Source: Streptomyces sp. Je 1-79 (lineage in GTDB: Bacteria; Actinomycetota; Actinomycetes; Streptomycetales; Streptomycetaceae). Taken from it: DNA of 64,000 nucleotides. The stretch spans positions 124,001 to 188,000 of the forward strand of contig NZ_JAMGSL010000004.1 in NCBI RefSeq assembly GCF_025195125.1. Direction: 5' to 3'. The position numbers and the translations under genes were made by a program. Below, one piece after another: positions 36,014-44,656 of the stretch. The notes under the pieces were generated by a model. That model ran no database searches, was not told the DNA's origin, and saw nothing but the letters and a program-made list of their open reading frames with translations. Numbering within the stretch: position 1 is the first letter of the stretch; each line of letters begins with the position of its first letter.

Positions 36014-36987
36014 GCTCCACACACCCCACGCTGCCCCCGAGTCCCGCCGTGCCCCCCACACACCTCACGAGCCCCGCCGCGCCCCCCACACACCCCACGA
36101 GCCCCGCCGCGCCCCCCATCCGCTTCGGCTACGGCACCAATGGCCTCACCGACCTCCGGCTCGACGACGCACTCGCCCTCCTCGCCGACCTCGGCCACGA
36201 CGGCGTCGGACTCACCCTCGACCACATGCACCTCGACCCCCTCGCGCCCGACCTCCCGGCCCGGACCGCCCAGGTGGCCCGGCGCCTGGACACCCTGGGC
36301 CTCGGCGTGACCGTCGAGACCGGCGCCCGCTACGTCCTCGACCCCCGCCGCAAGCACGGACCCTCCCTGCTCGACCCGGACCCCGACGCCCGCGCCGTAC
36401 GCGTCCGCCTCCTCCTGCGCGCCGTCCGCGTCGCCGCCGACCTGGGCGCCCACGCCGTGCACTGCTTCAGCGGCGTCACCCCCGCGGCGACCACCGACGA
36501 GACCGCCTGGAAACGCCTCACCGGATCTCTCGCCCCCGTCCTCGAAGCCGCGGCCGCCGCCCGCGTCCCCCTCGCCATCGAACCCGAACCCGGTCACCTC
36601 CTCGCCACCCTCGACGACTTCCACACCCTCCGCGGCCTCCTCGGCGACCCGGACCCCCGCCACCTCGGCCTCACCCTCGACATCGGCCACTGCCAGTGCC
36701 TGGAAGAGGCGCCCCCCGCCGACTGCGTCCGCGCCGCCGCACCCTGGCTGCACCACGTCCAGATCGAGGACATGCGGCGCGGAGTCCACGAGCACCTCCC
36801 GTTCGGCGACGGCGAGATCGACTTCCCGCCCGTCCTCGCCGCCCTCGCCGAGATCACCGCCGCCGGCTACCCGGGCCTGACGGTCGTCGAACTGCCCCGC
36901 CACTCCCACGCCGGCCCCGAACTCGCCCGCTCCTCCCTCGCATTCCTGCGCAGACACTCCGCCCCACAGGAGGCCCCGGCATGCTGA
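36010..36987 (+). CDS. TIM-barrel sugar isomerase-like protein in ebo-type operon
   Basis: 325 residues. The first 36 residues are a Pro-rich tail made of 10-residue repeats (SPAAPPTHPT). From about 38 on it is an AP endonuclease 2-type TIM barrel (GYGTNGLTDLRLDDAL, HAVHCFSGVTPA, LAIEPEPGHLLATLDD, LTLDIGHCQC, HVQIEDMRRGVHEHLPFGDGEID), with Glu/Asp/His positions for a divalent metal. ATG 36010 overlaps the prenyltransferase stop and its own end overlaps the eboA start by seven bases. Substrate unknown. Confidence 0.87.
   Translation: MSSTHPTLPPSPAVPPTHLTSPAAPPTHPTSPAAPPIRFGYGTNGLTDLRLDDALALLADLGHDGVGLTLDHMHLDPLAPDLPARTAQVARRLDTLGLGVTVETGARYVLDPRRKHGPSLLDPDPDARAVRVRLLLRAVRVAADLGAHAVHCFSGVTPAATTDETAWKRLTGSLAPVLEAAAAARVPLAIEPEPGHLLATLDDFHTLRGLLGDPDPRHLGLTLDIGHCQCLEEAPPADCVRAAAPWLHHVQIEDMRRGVHEHLPFGDGEIDFPPVLAALAEITAAGYPGLTVVELPRHSHAGPELARSSLAFLRRHSAPQEAPAC
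36041..36118 (+). repeat. 30-bp in-frame tandem repeat, 2.6 copies
   Basis: Units at 36041, 36071 and 36101 encode the repeated SPAAPPTHPT decapeptide at the N-terminus of the TIM-barrel protein. In-frame period, so copy number can vary without frameshift. Confidence 0.8.
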
Positions 36988-37535
36988 GCGACACCGCCCG
37001 GGCCTGGCTCGACGAGGCCCTCACCGCCGCCACCGCCCGCACGGCCCTGTGGGAGCTGCGCTTCGCCTCCGCCGGCCGGCACTGCGGTCCCGAGCACGCC
37101 GACTCCGTCCGGGTCCTCCTCCTCAAGGCCGCCCGCGCCGAATCCGCCGTCCTCACCCGCCTCTACCACCACGGCTCAGCCGCCGAACGCCGCGCCGTGC
37201 TCCTCTCCCTCCCCTCACTCGTCACAGGACCCGAGGCCCTGCCCCTCGTCGAGGACGCCCTCCGCACGAACGACACCGACCTCGTCGCCGCCGCCCTCGG
37301 CCCGTACGCCGCCTCCCACCTCGCCCCCCACGCCTGGCGCCACGCCGTCCTCAAGTGCCTCTTCACCGGCGTCCCCGTCGACACCGTCGCCGGGCTGCAC
37401 GACCGCGCCCGGGACGACACCGAACTCGCCCGGATGCTCACCGACTACGCCGCCGAACGCACCGCCGCCGGCCGCACCGTCCCCGCCGATCTCCACCGCG
37501 TCCTCGCCCTCACCGCCCCCACGGAGGAGTCCTGA
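36981..37535 (+). CDS. eboA: EboA domain-containing protein
   Basis: 184 residues, helical and Ala/Leu-rich. The pattern (WLDEAL, RTALWELRFASAGRHCG, SLPSLVTGPEALPLVEDALRTND, LFTGVPVDTVAGLHDRA) is that of EboA, the HEAT-like protein that names the ebo operon. Its biochemical role is not known; in cyanobacteria ebo genes were linked to moving a scytonemin precursor to the periplasm. AGGAGG precedes ATG 36981. The start overlaps the upstream stop by 7 bp and its TGA overlaps the next ATG by one base (TGATG), so it is translated in series. Confidence 0.85.
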   Translation: MLSDTARAWLDEALTAATARTALWELRFASAGRHCGPEHADSVRVLLLKAARAESAVLTRLYHHGSAAERRAVLLSLPSLVTGPEALPLVEDALRTNDTDLVAAALGPYAASHLAPHAWRHAVLKCLFTGVPVDTVAGLHDRARDDTELARMLTDYAAERTAAGRTVPADLHRVLALTAPTEES

Positions 37536-38383
37536 TGCGCATCTTCGACCCCCACATCCACATGTCCTCGCGCACCACGGACGACTACCAGGCGATGTAC
37601 GACGCCGGAGTCCGCGCCCTCGTCGAACCCTCCTTCTGGCTCGGTCAGCCCCGCACCTCGCCCGCCTCCTTCCTCGACTACTTCGACTCCCTCCTCGGCT
37701 GGGAACCTTTCCGGGCCGCCCAGTACGGCATCGCCCACCACTGCACCCTCGCCCTCAACCCCAAGGAGGCCAACGACCCCCGCTGCACCCCCGTCCTCGA
37801 CGTCCTGCCCCGCTACCTCGAAAAGGACAACGTCGTCGCCGTCGGCGAGATCGGCTACGACTCCATGACCCCCGCCGAGGACACCGCCCTCGCGTCGCAG
37901 CTCCAGCTCGCCGCCGACCACGGCCTGCCCGCCCTCGTCCACACCCCCCACCGCGACAAGCTCGCCGGCCTGCGCCGGACCCTCGACGTCGTCCGCGAGT
38001 CCGCGCTCCCCACCGAACGGGTCCTTCTCGACCACCTCAACGAGACCACGGTCAAGGAGGCCGCCGACAGCGGCGCCTGGCTGGGCTTCTCCGTCTACCC
38101 CGACACCAAGATGGACGAGGACCGCATGGTCGCCGTGCTCAAGGACCACGGGCCCGAGCGGGTCCTGGTGAACTCGGCCGCCGACTGGGGCAAGAGCGAC
38201 CCGCTCAAGACCCGCAAGGTCGGCGACGCCATGCTCGCCGCCGGATTCTCCGAGGACGACGTCGACCGGGTGCTCTGGCGCAACCCCGTCGCCTTCTACG
38301 GACTCAGCGGCCGCCTGCGGCTCGACCCCCCTTCACCGGACACCTCCCACGAGGGCAACTCCATCCTCCGCGGCGGGGAATGA
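37535..38383 (+). CDS. eboB: TatD-family metal-dependent hydrolase, EboB-like
   Basis: 282 residues, a TIM-barrel amidohydrolase of the TatD type. Metal-ligand motifs are visible: FDPHIHM at the N-terminus, VGEIGYDS, LVHTPHRDK and LDHLNETT, ending with NPVAFYGLSGRL. In ebo clusters this position is EboB. It could hydrolyse an ester or phosphoester of the transported metabolite; nothing in the sequence fixes the substrate. GGAGGAG precedes the ATG, which shares one base with the eboA stop. The gene product lacks a signal peptide. Confidence 0.85.
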   Translation: MRIFDPHIHMSSRTTDDYQAMYDAGVRALVEPSFWLGQPRTSPASFLDYFDSLLGWEPFRAAQYGIAHHCTLALNPKEANDPRCTPVLDVLPRYLEKDNVVAVGEIGYDSMTPAEDTALASQLQLAADHGLPALVHTPHRDKLAGLRRTLDVVRESALPTERVLLDHLNETTVKEAADSGAWLGFSVYPDTKMDEDRMVAVLKDHGPERVLVNSAADWGKSDPLKTRKVGDAMLAAGFSEDDVDRVLWRNPVAFYGLSGRLRLDPPSPDTSHEGNSILRGGE

Positions 38384-38396
38384 GGCGGGCCCGCCC

Positions 38397-39566
38397 ATGC
38401 GCTTCCGCCACCCCGACGGCACCACTGTCCACCTCGCCTACTGCACCAACGTCCACCCGGCCGAGACCCTCGACGGCGTCGTCGCCCAACTGCGCGACCA
38501 CTGCGAACCCGTCCGCCGGCGCCTCGGCCGCGACCGGCTCGGCATCGGCCTCTGGCTCGCCCGGGACGCCGCCCAGGCCCTCATCACCGACCCGGGCTCC
38601 CTGCGGGCGCTCCGCGCCGAGATCGACCGCCGCGGCCTGGAGGTCGTCACCCTCAACGGCTTCCCGTACGAAGGGTTCGGCGCGGCCGAGGTCAAGTACC
38701 GCGTCTACCAGCCGGACTGGACCCGCCCCGAACGTCTCGCCCACACCACCGACCTCGCCCGTCTTCTCGCCGCACTCCTTCCCGACGACGTCACCGAGGG
38801 CTCCGTCTCCACCCTGCCGCTCGCCTGGCGCACCCCCTTCGACTCCCGAGCCGCCGACACGGCCCTGGCCGCCCTGACCACCCTCGCCGAGCGCCTCGAC
38901 GCCCTCGAAGAGCTCACCGGAAAGAGCATCCGGATCGGACTCGAACCGGAACCCGGCTGCAGGGTCGAGACCACCGCCGACGCCATCGCCCCGCTCACCG
39001 CCGTCTCAAGCCCCCGCATCGGCGTCTGCGTCGACACCTGCCATCTCGCCACCTCCTTCGAAGACCCGCACACCGCCCTGGGCGCCCTCGAGGCCGCCGG
39101 TATCCCTGTGGTCAAGACCCAGCTCTCGGCCGCCCTCCACGCCGAGCACCCCCACCTCCCCGAGGTCCGCTCCGCACTCGCCGCCTTCGCCGAACCCCGC
39201 TTCCTCCACCAGACCCGCACCCGGACCGCCGCCGGGCTGCGCGGCACCGACGACCTCCCGGAAGCCGTCTCCGGCCGGGCCCTGCCGGACGGCGCCGCCT
39301 GGCGCTCCCACTTCCACGTCCCCCTGCACGCCCCGCCCGAGCCTCCCCTCACCTCCACTCTTCCGGTGCTCACGACCACGCTCTCCCTCCTCGTGGGAGG
39401 CCCGCACCCCCGCACCCGCCACCTGGAGGTCGAGACCTACACCTGGCAGGCCCTGCCGGCCGACCGGCGCCCCCGCAACCGCGCCCGCCTCGCCGACGGA
39501 ATCGCCGCCGAACTCACCCTGGCCCGCGACCTGCTGACCGACCTCGGCCTCAAGGAACTCCCATGA
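38397..39566 (+). CDS. eboE: Metabolite traffic protein EboE (TIM barrel)
   Basis: 389 residues. The start HLAYCTNVHPAETLDGV is the diagnostic EboE opening. It continues with GIGLWLARDAAQAL, LNGFPYEGFGAAEVKYRVYQPDW, GLEPEPGCRVE, IGVCVDTCHLA and VVKTQLSAALHA, and ends in the family tail RHLEVETYTWQALP. The family is a sugar-isomerase-like barrel whose reaction is not established. ATG 38397 is 13 bp after eboB. Its last codons overlap the phosphodiesterase ATG (ATGA). Confidence 0.9.
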   Translation: MRFRHPDGTTVHLAYCTNVHPAETLDGVVAQLRDHCEPVRRRLGRDRLGIGLWLARDAAQALITDPGSLRALRAEIDRRGLEVVTLNGFPYEGFGAAEVKYRVYQPDWTRPERLAHTTDLARLLAALLPDDVTEGSVSTLPLAWRTPFDSRAADTALAALTTLAERLDALEELTGKSIRIGLEPEPGCRVETTADAIAPLTAVSSPRIGVCVDTCHLATSFEDPHTALGALEAAGIPVVKTQLSAALHAEHPHLPEVRSALAAFAEPRFLHQTRTRTAAGLRGTDDLPEAVSGRALPDGAAWRSHFHVPLHAPPEPPLTSTLPVLTTTLSLLVGGPHPRTRHLEVETYTWQALPADRRPRNRARLADGIAAELTLARDLLTDLGLKELP

Positions 39567-40960
39567 CCAGCCCCCGGAGCGACACCCGGCCCACCCCCCT
39601 TCTCGTCCTCGACGTCGTCGGCCTCACCCCCCGCCTCCTGGAGCACATGCCCCACCTGCGATCCCTCGGCCGGACCGGATCACAAGCGGCGCTCTCCACC
39701 GTCCTGCCGGCCGTCACCTGCACCGCCCAGTCCACCTTCCTCACCGGCACCCTCCCCTCCGAGCACGGCATCGTCGCCAACGGCTGGTACTTCCGCGAAC
39801 TCGGCGACGTCCTCCTCTGGCGCCAGCACAACGGCCTCGTCTCCGGCGACAGACTCTGGGACGCCGCCCGCCGCGCCCACCCCGGCTACACCGTCGCCAA
39901 CATCTGCTGGTGGTACGCCATGGGCGCGGACACCGACATCACCGTCACCCCCCGCCCCGTCTACTACGCCGACGGCCGCAAGGAACCCGACTGCTACACC
40001 CGGCCCCCGGCCCTCCACGACGAACTCACCGAGAGACTCGGCACCTTCCCCCTCTTCCACTTCTGGGGCCCCGGCGCCGACCTGGTCTCCAGCCAGTGGA
40101 TCATCGACGCCACCCGCCACATCCTCCGCACCCGCCGCCCCGACCTCGCCCTCGCCTACGTCCCCCACCTCGACTACGACCTCCAGCGCTACGGCCCCGA
40201 CGACCCGCGCGCCTTCCGCGCCGCGGCCGAACTGGACGCCGCGCTCGCCCCCCTCCTCGACGACGCCCGCGCAGAAGGCCGGACGGTCGTCGCCCTCTCC
40301 GAGTACGGCATCACCCGGGTGGACCGGCCCGTCGACATCAACCGCGCCCTGCGCCGCGCAGGCCTCCTGGAGGTCCACACCCAGGACGGCATGGAGTACC
40401 TGGACCCGATGGCCTCGCGTGCCTTCGCGGTCGCCGACCACCAGCTCGCCCACGTGTACGTCCGACGCCCCGAGGACCTCGACGCCGTCCGTGACACCCT
40501 CGCCGGACTGCCCGGCATCGAGCGACTCCTCGACGACGAGGGAAAGAAGGAGCACGGCCTCGACCACCCCCGCTCGGGGGAGCTCGTCGCCCTCGCCGAA
40601 CCCGACGCGTGGTTCACGTACTACTACTGGCTCGACGACGCGCACGCGCCCGACTTCGCCCAGCTCGTCGAGATCCACCGCAAACCCGGCTACGACCCCG
40701 CCGAACTCTTCATGGACCCGCTCGACCCCTACGTACGGGTCAAGGCGGCGAAGGCGATCGCCCGCAAGAAGCTCGGCATGCGCTACCGGCTGGCGGTCGT
40801 GCCCCTCGACCCGTCACCTATTCGCGGCAGCCATGGCCGCCTCCCCACGAGCGACGACGAAGGTCCGCTCATTCTGTGCTCCACCCCCCGCGCTGTGAGC
40901 GGCCGCGTAGCGGCCACCGATGTGAAGTCCCTCCTGCTCCAACTGGCCGGTCTTCACTGA
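39563..40960 (+). CDS. Alkaline phosphatase-superfamily phosphodiesterase/nucleotide pyrophosphatase, EboF-like
   Basis: 465 residues. Alkaline phosphatase/NPP fold with the nucleophile threonine in VLPAVTCTAQSTFLTG and metal ligands in VLDVVG, YVPHLDYDLQRYGPDD, LSEYGI and the late SHGRLPT. In ebo clusters the phosphodiesterase is EboF. It could remove a nucleotide or phosphate from a cyclitol or lipid intermediate. No signal peptide is seen. It overlaps eboE by four bases and is followed after 49 bp by a Tat-exported TIM barrel, still on the same strand. Confidence 0.87.
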   Translation: MTSPRSDTRPTPLLVLDVVGLTPRLLEHMPHLRSLGRTGSQAALSTVLPAVTCTAQSTFLTGTLPSEHGIVANGWYFRELGDVLLWRQHNGLVSGDRLWDAARRAHPGYTVANICWWYAMGADTDITVTPRPVYYADGRKEPDCYTRPPALHDELTERLGTFPLFHFWGPGADLVSSQWIIDATRHILRTRRPDLALAYVPHLDYDLQRYGPDDPRAFRAAAELDAALAPLLDDARAEGRTVVALSEYGITRVDRPVDINRALRRAGLLEVHTQDGMEYLDPMASRAFAVADHQLAHVYVRRPEDLDAVRDTLAGLPGIERLLDDEGKKEHGLDHPRSGELVALAEPDAWFTYYYWLDDAHAPDFAQLVEIHRKPGYDPAELFMDPLDPYVRVKAAKAIARKKLGMRYRLAVVPLDPSPIRGSHGRLPTSDDEGPLILCSTPRAVSGRVAATDVKSLLLQLAGLH

Positions 40961-41009
40961 CCGGACTCCAGTGAAGCAGACCCGACCGACAACCAGGAGT
41001 TATCCACAG

Positions 41010-42119
41010 ATGACCCGCTCCCGCCGCATTTCGCAGACCACCCCCGACGCCGAACTCACCCACAGGCTCAAGCGCCGGAACATGCTCGGCATCGCCGCCG
41101 GCGCCACCGCCGCCGCCCTCCTCGGAGCCGCCGCACCGCAGGCCGCCGCCGCCCAGTCGGCCGGTCAGAGCCACGGACACGGCCCCGGACACGGCGACGG
41201 CCCCGGCCACGAACACGGCCATGACCACGGCAAGGGCCGCCCCGTCCTGCCGCCCGGCCGCCTCGGCATCCAGCTCTACTCCCTGCGCGACAAGGTCGCC
41301 ACCCTCGGCTTCGCCGCCGTCTTCGCCGAGCTGAGCAGGTACGGATACGACGAGGTCGAGTTCGCCGGCTACACCCAGGGCTCCGCCGGCCCGATCACCC
41401 TCGCCGAACTCCGGCGGCTCACCCGCGACAACGGCCTGCGCGGCATCGGCAGCCACGTCGGGTACTACTCCTCCGACCCCCACGCGTACACGTTCGCCCA
41501 GAACCTCGACAAGGTCCTCGACGACGCCCAGGCCCTCGGCCTCCCGCACATCGGCACCGCCTCGGGCCCCTGGCGCTACGGCGCCACCGTCGACGGATGG
41601 AAGCGCTGCGCCGAGGAGTTCAACCGGTACGGAGCCGAGGCGAAGAAGCGCGGCATGAAGTTCTACCAGCACAACCACGCCGAGGAGTTCTCCTTCGCCA
41701 CCGACCGGCCCAGCGTCCGGCTCTACGACGTCCTGCTCGCCGAGACCGACCCCGAACTCGTCCACCTCGAAATGGACGTCTACTGGGCCTACGTGGCCCA
41801 GCACCGCTACTCCCGCCGCGCCGACGGCACCCCCGCGCCCTTCGACCCGCTGCGCTACGTCCTCGACCAGCCCCACCGCTACCCGCTCTTCCACGTCAAG
41901 GACGGCGAACGCGACGCATCCGCCACCGACGGCTACCGCATGGCAGACGTCGGTGACGGAGACATCGACTACCGGCGCTTCATCTCCGCGGTGAACCGCA
42001 CCCACCACGGCTACCGCGCCCACCACTGGCAGGCCGAACACGACAACCCGGTCGAATCCTTCGCGTTCGCCCGCAAGTCCAGCGCGCACCTGCACTCCCT
42101 GCGCGAGAAGCACCGCTGA
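41010..42119 (+). CDS. Tat-exported sugar isomerase/epimerase-like TIM barrel
   Basis: 369 residues. A long N-region with RLKRRNMLGIAAG followed by a hydrophobic Ala-rich stretch is a twin-arginine signal ending AAA/Q near residue 50. A His/Gly-rich linker (HGHGPGHGDGPGHEHGHDHG) follows, then an AP2-type barrel (GIQLYSLRDKVATLGFAAVF, YDEVEFAGYTQG, EMDVYWAYVA, FHVKDGERDA). Export of a folded, metal-containing isomerase fits an extracytoplasmic step, matching the idea that the Ebo product reaches the cell surface. ATG 41010 follows AGGAG at 12 bases. It is the last gene of the block; it converges with the DUF2254 gene. Confidence 0.87.
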   Translation: MTRSRRISQTTPDAELTHRLKRRNMLGIAAGATAAALLGAAAPQAAAAQSAGQSHGHGPGHGDGPGHEHGHDHGKGRPVLPPGRLGIQLYSLRDKVATLGFAAVFAELSRYGYDEVEFAGYTQGSAGPITLAELRRLTRDNGLRGIGSHVGYYSSDPHAYTFAQNLDKVLDDAQALGLPHIGTASGPWRYGATVDGWKRCAEEFNRYGAEAKKRGMKFYQHNHAEEFSFATDRPSVRLYDVLLAETDPELVHLEMDVYWAYVAQHRYSRRADGTPAPFDPLRYVLDQPHRYPLFHVKDGERDASATDGYRMADVGDGDIDYRRFISAVNRTHHGYRAHHWQAEHDNPVESFAFARKSSAHLHSLREKHR

Positions 42120-42204
42120 AACCCCGGGCCCGTCAGGCGTACACGTCCCGGCCGGCGAGCACGAAGGCCCCGCAGCCCGCCGCCTCGTGACACGGACGTC
42201 CGGA

Positions 42205-43536
42205 TCACCCGATCCCCTGGCGGTCCCCCTCCAGGGCGAACGCGCGGTCGGCCGCCTCCGGTGCCGTACGTTCCACCAGCTGCGTCAGCAGCGTGCGGTG
42301 CCGGACCAGGGGCTCCCGGCGCTCCGCCGGCACAAGGGAGAGGAGATCCTCGATCCCCGCCAGCATCCGCCGTGACACCTGAGGGTTGCCCGGCGCGCAG
42401 CCCCGGAGTTCGGTGAGGCCCAGATCGACCAGATCCGTCCACCCCGGCACGTCCTGCACCAGCCGGACCGTGCCCTTGCGGTCACGGTGGTGGACCGCCC
42501 CCAGCGGGCGGTTCGCCACGGCGGCCAGGAACTGGGTGATCCGGTCCAGGCACTGGACGGCGGTCGTCGGGTCGTTGACGGCCGGGGAGAGCGCCCGCAG
42601 CCCGATGTCCGCGAGCTGCCGCAGCCCGAAACCGAGGTCCTGGTGGAAGGTCCGCTCCACCCCGACCGAGACGGCCGCCCCGATCCGGCGGGGCACCCGC
42701 CCCCCGTACACGGCCAGGATCGGCGTCCCCGGCACGACGAAGTCCCCGATCCGCGGCAGCAGCCGCAGCACGACCCCGTGACGCCGGGCGAGCCGCACGA
42801 GCAGGGCGACGTTCACATCCCGCAGCAGCCCGGCGTGCCCCCGGTGCAGGACGTGGTCGGGCGCCTCCCCGTGCTCGACGGCCTCACCCGCGTACCAGGG
42901 CTGCTTCGCGAGGACACCGAACGCCTCGCGGGTGATCCGGTCCACCACGTGACCCACCCGCATCAGCCGCAACGTCGAGTTCACGTACGCCACGAAGAGC
43001 AGCAGGCTCAGGGCCACCATGAGCAGGGTCAGCACCGACGACACCAGCGGCACGGTCGTCACGTACCGCGGATCGGTCTCGCTGTCGTAGGAGGTGAGGA
43101 CGAGCAGGGAGAGGGCGAACGTCGCGAGGAAGACGGAGAAGGTCGCCTTGGTGATGCGGCTCCGGATGAAGATCCGGACGACGCGGGGGGTGAACTGTCC
43201 GCTGGCCATCTGGACGGCGACCAGCGAGATGGAGAAGACGACACCGATGAAGGTCATCATCGCGGAGCTGATCGTCGTCACGATGGTCTTGGCGTCGTCG
43301 ACGATCCCGATCAGCTCGGTGACCTCGTCGTACGACTCCTCGCCCTGCAGATGCCGCACGATGGCGGTGTCCACCTCGGTCGCGACCAGCCACAGCAGGA
43401 AGACGGCCACCAGAGCCGCGACCGGGGCGAACCAGAAGGTGTCCCGCAGATGCTCCCGCATGGGCGACAGCATCCGGGGTCTGCGGTACGTGGGCACGCG
43501 GCCGGCGGGCCCGCGCTGTTCGAAGGCGTTGCTCAC
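42205..43536 (-). CDS. DUF2254 membrane protein
   Basis: 443 residues from GTG 43536. Four transmembrane helices lie in the first 230 residues (FWFAPVAALVAVFLLWLV, IGVVFSISLVAVQMAS, FLATFALSLLVLTSY, LVSSVLTLLMVALSLLLFVAYV). A soluble C-terminal half has the conserved LADIGLRALSPAVNDPTTAVQCLDRI segment. The family is unstudied but looks like a ligand-gated or mechanosensitive membrane protein. GTG 43536 has TAGCCT upstream, suggesting a leaderless start; starts up to 43626 or down to an internal ATG are possible. The frame stays open for 23 codons after its TGA. Confidence 0.82.
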   Translation of the reverse strand: MSNAFEQRGPAGRVPTYRRPRMLSPMREHLRDTFWFAPVAALVAVFLLWLVATEVDTAIVRHLQGEESYDEVTELIGIVDDAKTIVTTISSAMMTFIGVVFSISLVAVQMASGQFTPRVVRIFIRSRITKATFSVFLATFALSLLVLTSYDSETDPRYVTTVPLVSSVLTLLMVALSLLLFVAYVNSTLRLMRVGHVVDRITREAFGVLAKQPWYAGEAVEHGEAPDHVLHRGHAGLLRDVNVALLVRLARRHGVVLRLLPRIGDFVVPGTPILAVYGGRVPRRIGAAVSVGVERTFHQDLGFGLRQLADIGLRALSPAVNDPTTAVQCLDRITQFLAAVANRPLGAVHHRDRKGTVRLVQDVPGWTDLVDLGLTELRGCAPGNPQVSRRMLAGIEDLLSLVPAERREPLVRHRTLLTQLVERTAPEAADRAFALEGDRQGIG

Positions 43537-43669
43537 CCAGCGCAGGCTAGGCGGCCCGGGTCGCGACCACGCGTAGGCGTACGACGACACTCTGTGTACG
43601 CGGCCGTGGTGACCGGACCCGATCAAGGACTCCCGGGTCTCCGCACGTCACTGACCACGGGAAACGTAG

Positions 43670-43699
43670 GTGAAAGGCACCTCAAACCCCTGGTAGAGT
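43670..43699 (+). promoter_or_regulatory. Promoter of tRNA-Leu
   Basis: -35-like GTGAAA (43670-43675), 18-bp spacer, -10 TAGAGT (43694-43699), 44 bp before the tRNA. Confidence 0.55.
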
Positions 43700-43743
43700 T
43701 GTCCATGTCGCCGCGGGGAACACCCCGGGACGACAGACACCTG

Positions 43744-43828
43744 GTCCGGGTGGCGGAATGGCAGACGCGCTAGCTTGAGGTGCTAGTGCCCTTTATCGGG
43801 CGTGGGGGTTCAAGTCCCCCCTCGGACA
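43744..43828 (+). tRNA. tRNA-Leu (anticodon GAG)
   Basis: 85 nt. The acceptor stem GTCCGGG pairs with CTCGGAC (43821-43827) with one G-U. The anticodon stem CTAGC/GCTAG holds loop TTGAGGT, so the anticodon is GAG at 43777-43779 (reads CUC/CUU). The long variable arm and T-arm GGGGG-TTCAAGT-CCCCC are those of a type II leucine tRNA. The 3' CCA is not encoded. Confidence 0.95.
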
Positions 43829-43840
43829 CAAGAGAAATGC

Positions 43841-43870
43841 GCGGATGGCGACTCGACAGTCGCCATCCGC
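43841..43870. terminator. Strong terminator between tRNA-Leu and converging methyltransferase operon
   Basis: Perfect 13-bp stem (43841-43853, 43858-43870), 4-nt loop, followed by GTTTTCG. Bidirectional position. Confidence 0.85.
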
Positions 43871-43922
43871 GTTTTCGTGTGACCGGCCCCCGGTGTTCCC
43901 CCCGGGCGCCGTCCCCGATCGG

Positions 43923-44639
43923 TCACACGGCCGTCTTCCGCGCCACCACCAGACGGCACCGCGGGCTTCCGTCCTCCCGCCGGCCCAGGGCGTCGATCGG
44001 ACGGGTCTCCACCGCGAAGCCCGCCCGGGTCAGCCGCTCGCGCACGTCCGCGAGGCGGAACGTCCGGTAGTACATGACGAAGGGCGGTCGCCACAGGGCG
44101 TTCCGTACGCGCATCGCCGCGTCGAAGCCCAGCAGCGTCCAGTACGGGAGCGAACCGACGCGGGGCGGTGCCGGGAGGGGGAAGGCGAGGAGGCCGCCCG
44201 GCCGGAGCGACGCGTGGACCTGGCGGAAGAGGGTGGGCTGGTCCTTCGGGAGGAAATGGCCGAAGGCCCCGAAACTGACCGCCAGGTCGAACGCGGGGGC
44301 GAAGGGCAGAGCGAGCGCGTCCGCCCGGACCAGGGTGGCCGTGGGGTGGGCCCGGCCCGCCTCCGCCAGCATGCCCGCGCTGAAGTCGACGCCCGTGACC
44401 CGGCCCGCGCACAGGGAACGCAGGACGGAGAGGCCGGCGCCCGTGCCGCAGCACAGGTCGAGGCCCGCGTCGAAGGGGCCGAGGGGGCGCAGGGCGTCCG
44501 TGACCGCCGACAGCATCGGGTCCGAGGTGCGGAACGGCGTCGCGTCGAACTTCTCCGCCAGCAGGTCGTAGCCGCGCTCCACCGAGGAGAGCGCCTGGAC
44601 GGTCAGCTCACGGACGGTCGGGCCCTGTGGGGTGAACAT
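43923..44639 (-). CDS. Class I SAM-dependent methyltransferase
   Basis: 238 residues. SAM-binding motif I is LDLCCGTGAGLSVL (about 60-73), with GVDFSAGMLAEAG, DALALPFAPAFDLAVSFGAFGHF and SLRPGGLLAFPLP as later motifs. Small-molecule type; substrate unknown. It is the third gene after the anti-sigma-like ATPase and a hypothetical protein, 17 bp behind the latter, so probably one operon. It ends against the tRNA terminator. Confidence 0.88.
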   Translation of the reverse strand: MFTPQGPTVRELTVQALSSVERGYDLLAEKFDATPFRTSDPMLSAVTDALRPLGPFDAGLDLCCGTGAGLSVLRSLCAGRVTGVDFSAGMLAEAGRAHPTATLVRADALALPFAPAFDLAVSFGAFGHFLPKDQPTLFRQVHASLRPGGLLAFPLPAPPRVGSLPYWTLLGFDAAMRVRNALWRPPFVMYYRTFRLADVRERLTRAGFAVETRPIDALGRREDGSPRCRLVVARKTAV

Positions 44640-44656
44640 GCCCCGACCCTACGTCG

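Noticed and set aside
42133..42207. In-frame extension of 23 codons after the DUF2254 TGA, suggesting read-through or a remnant
   Set aside because: A frame of this length is expected by chance at this G+C, and there is no recoding signal.
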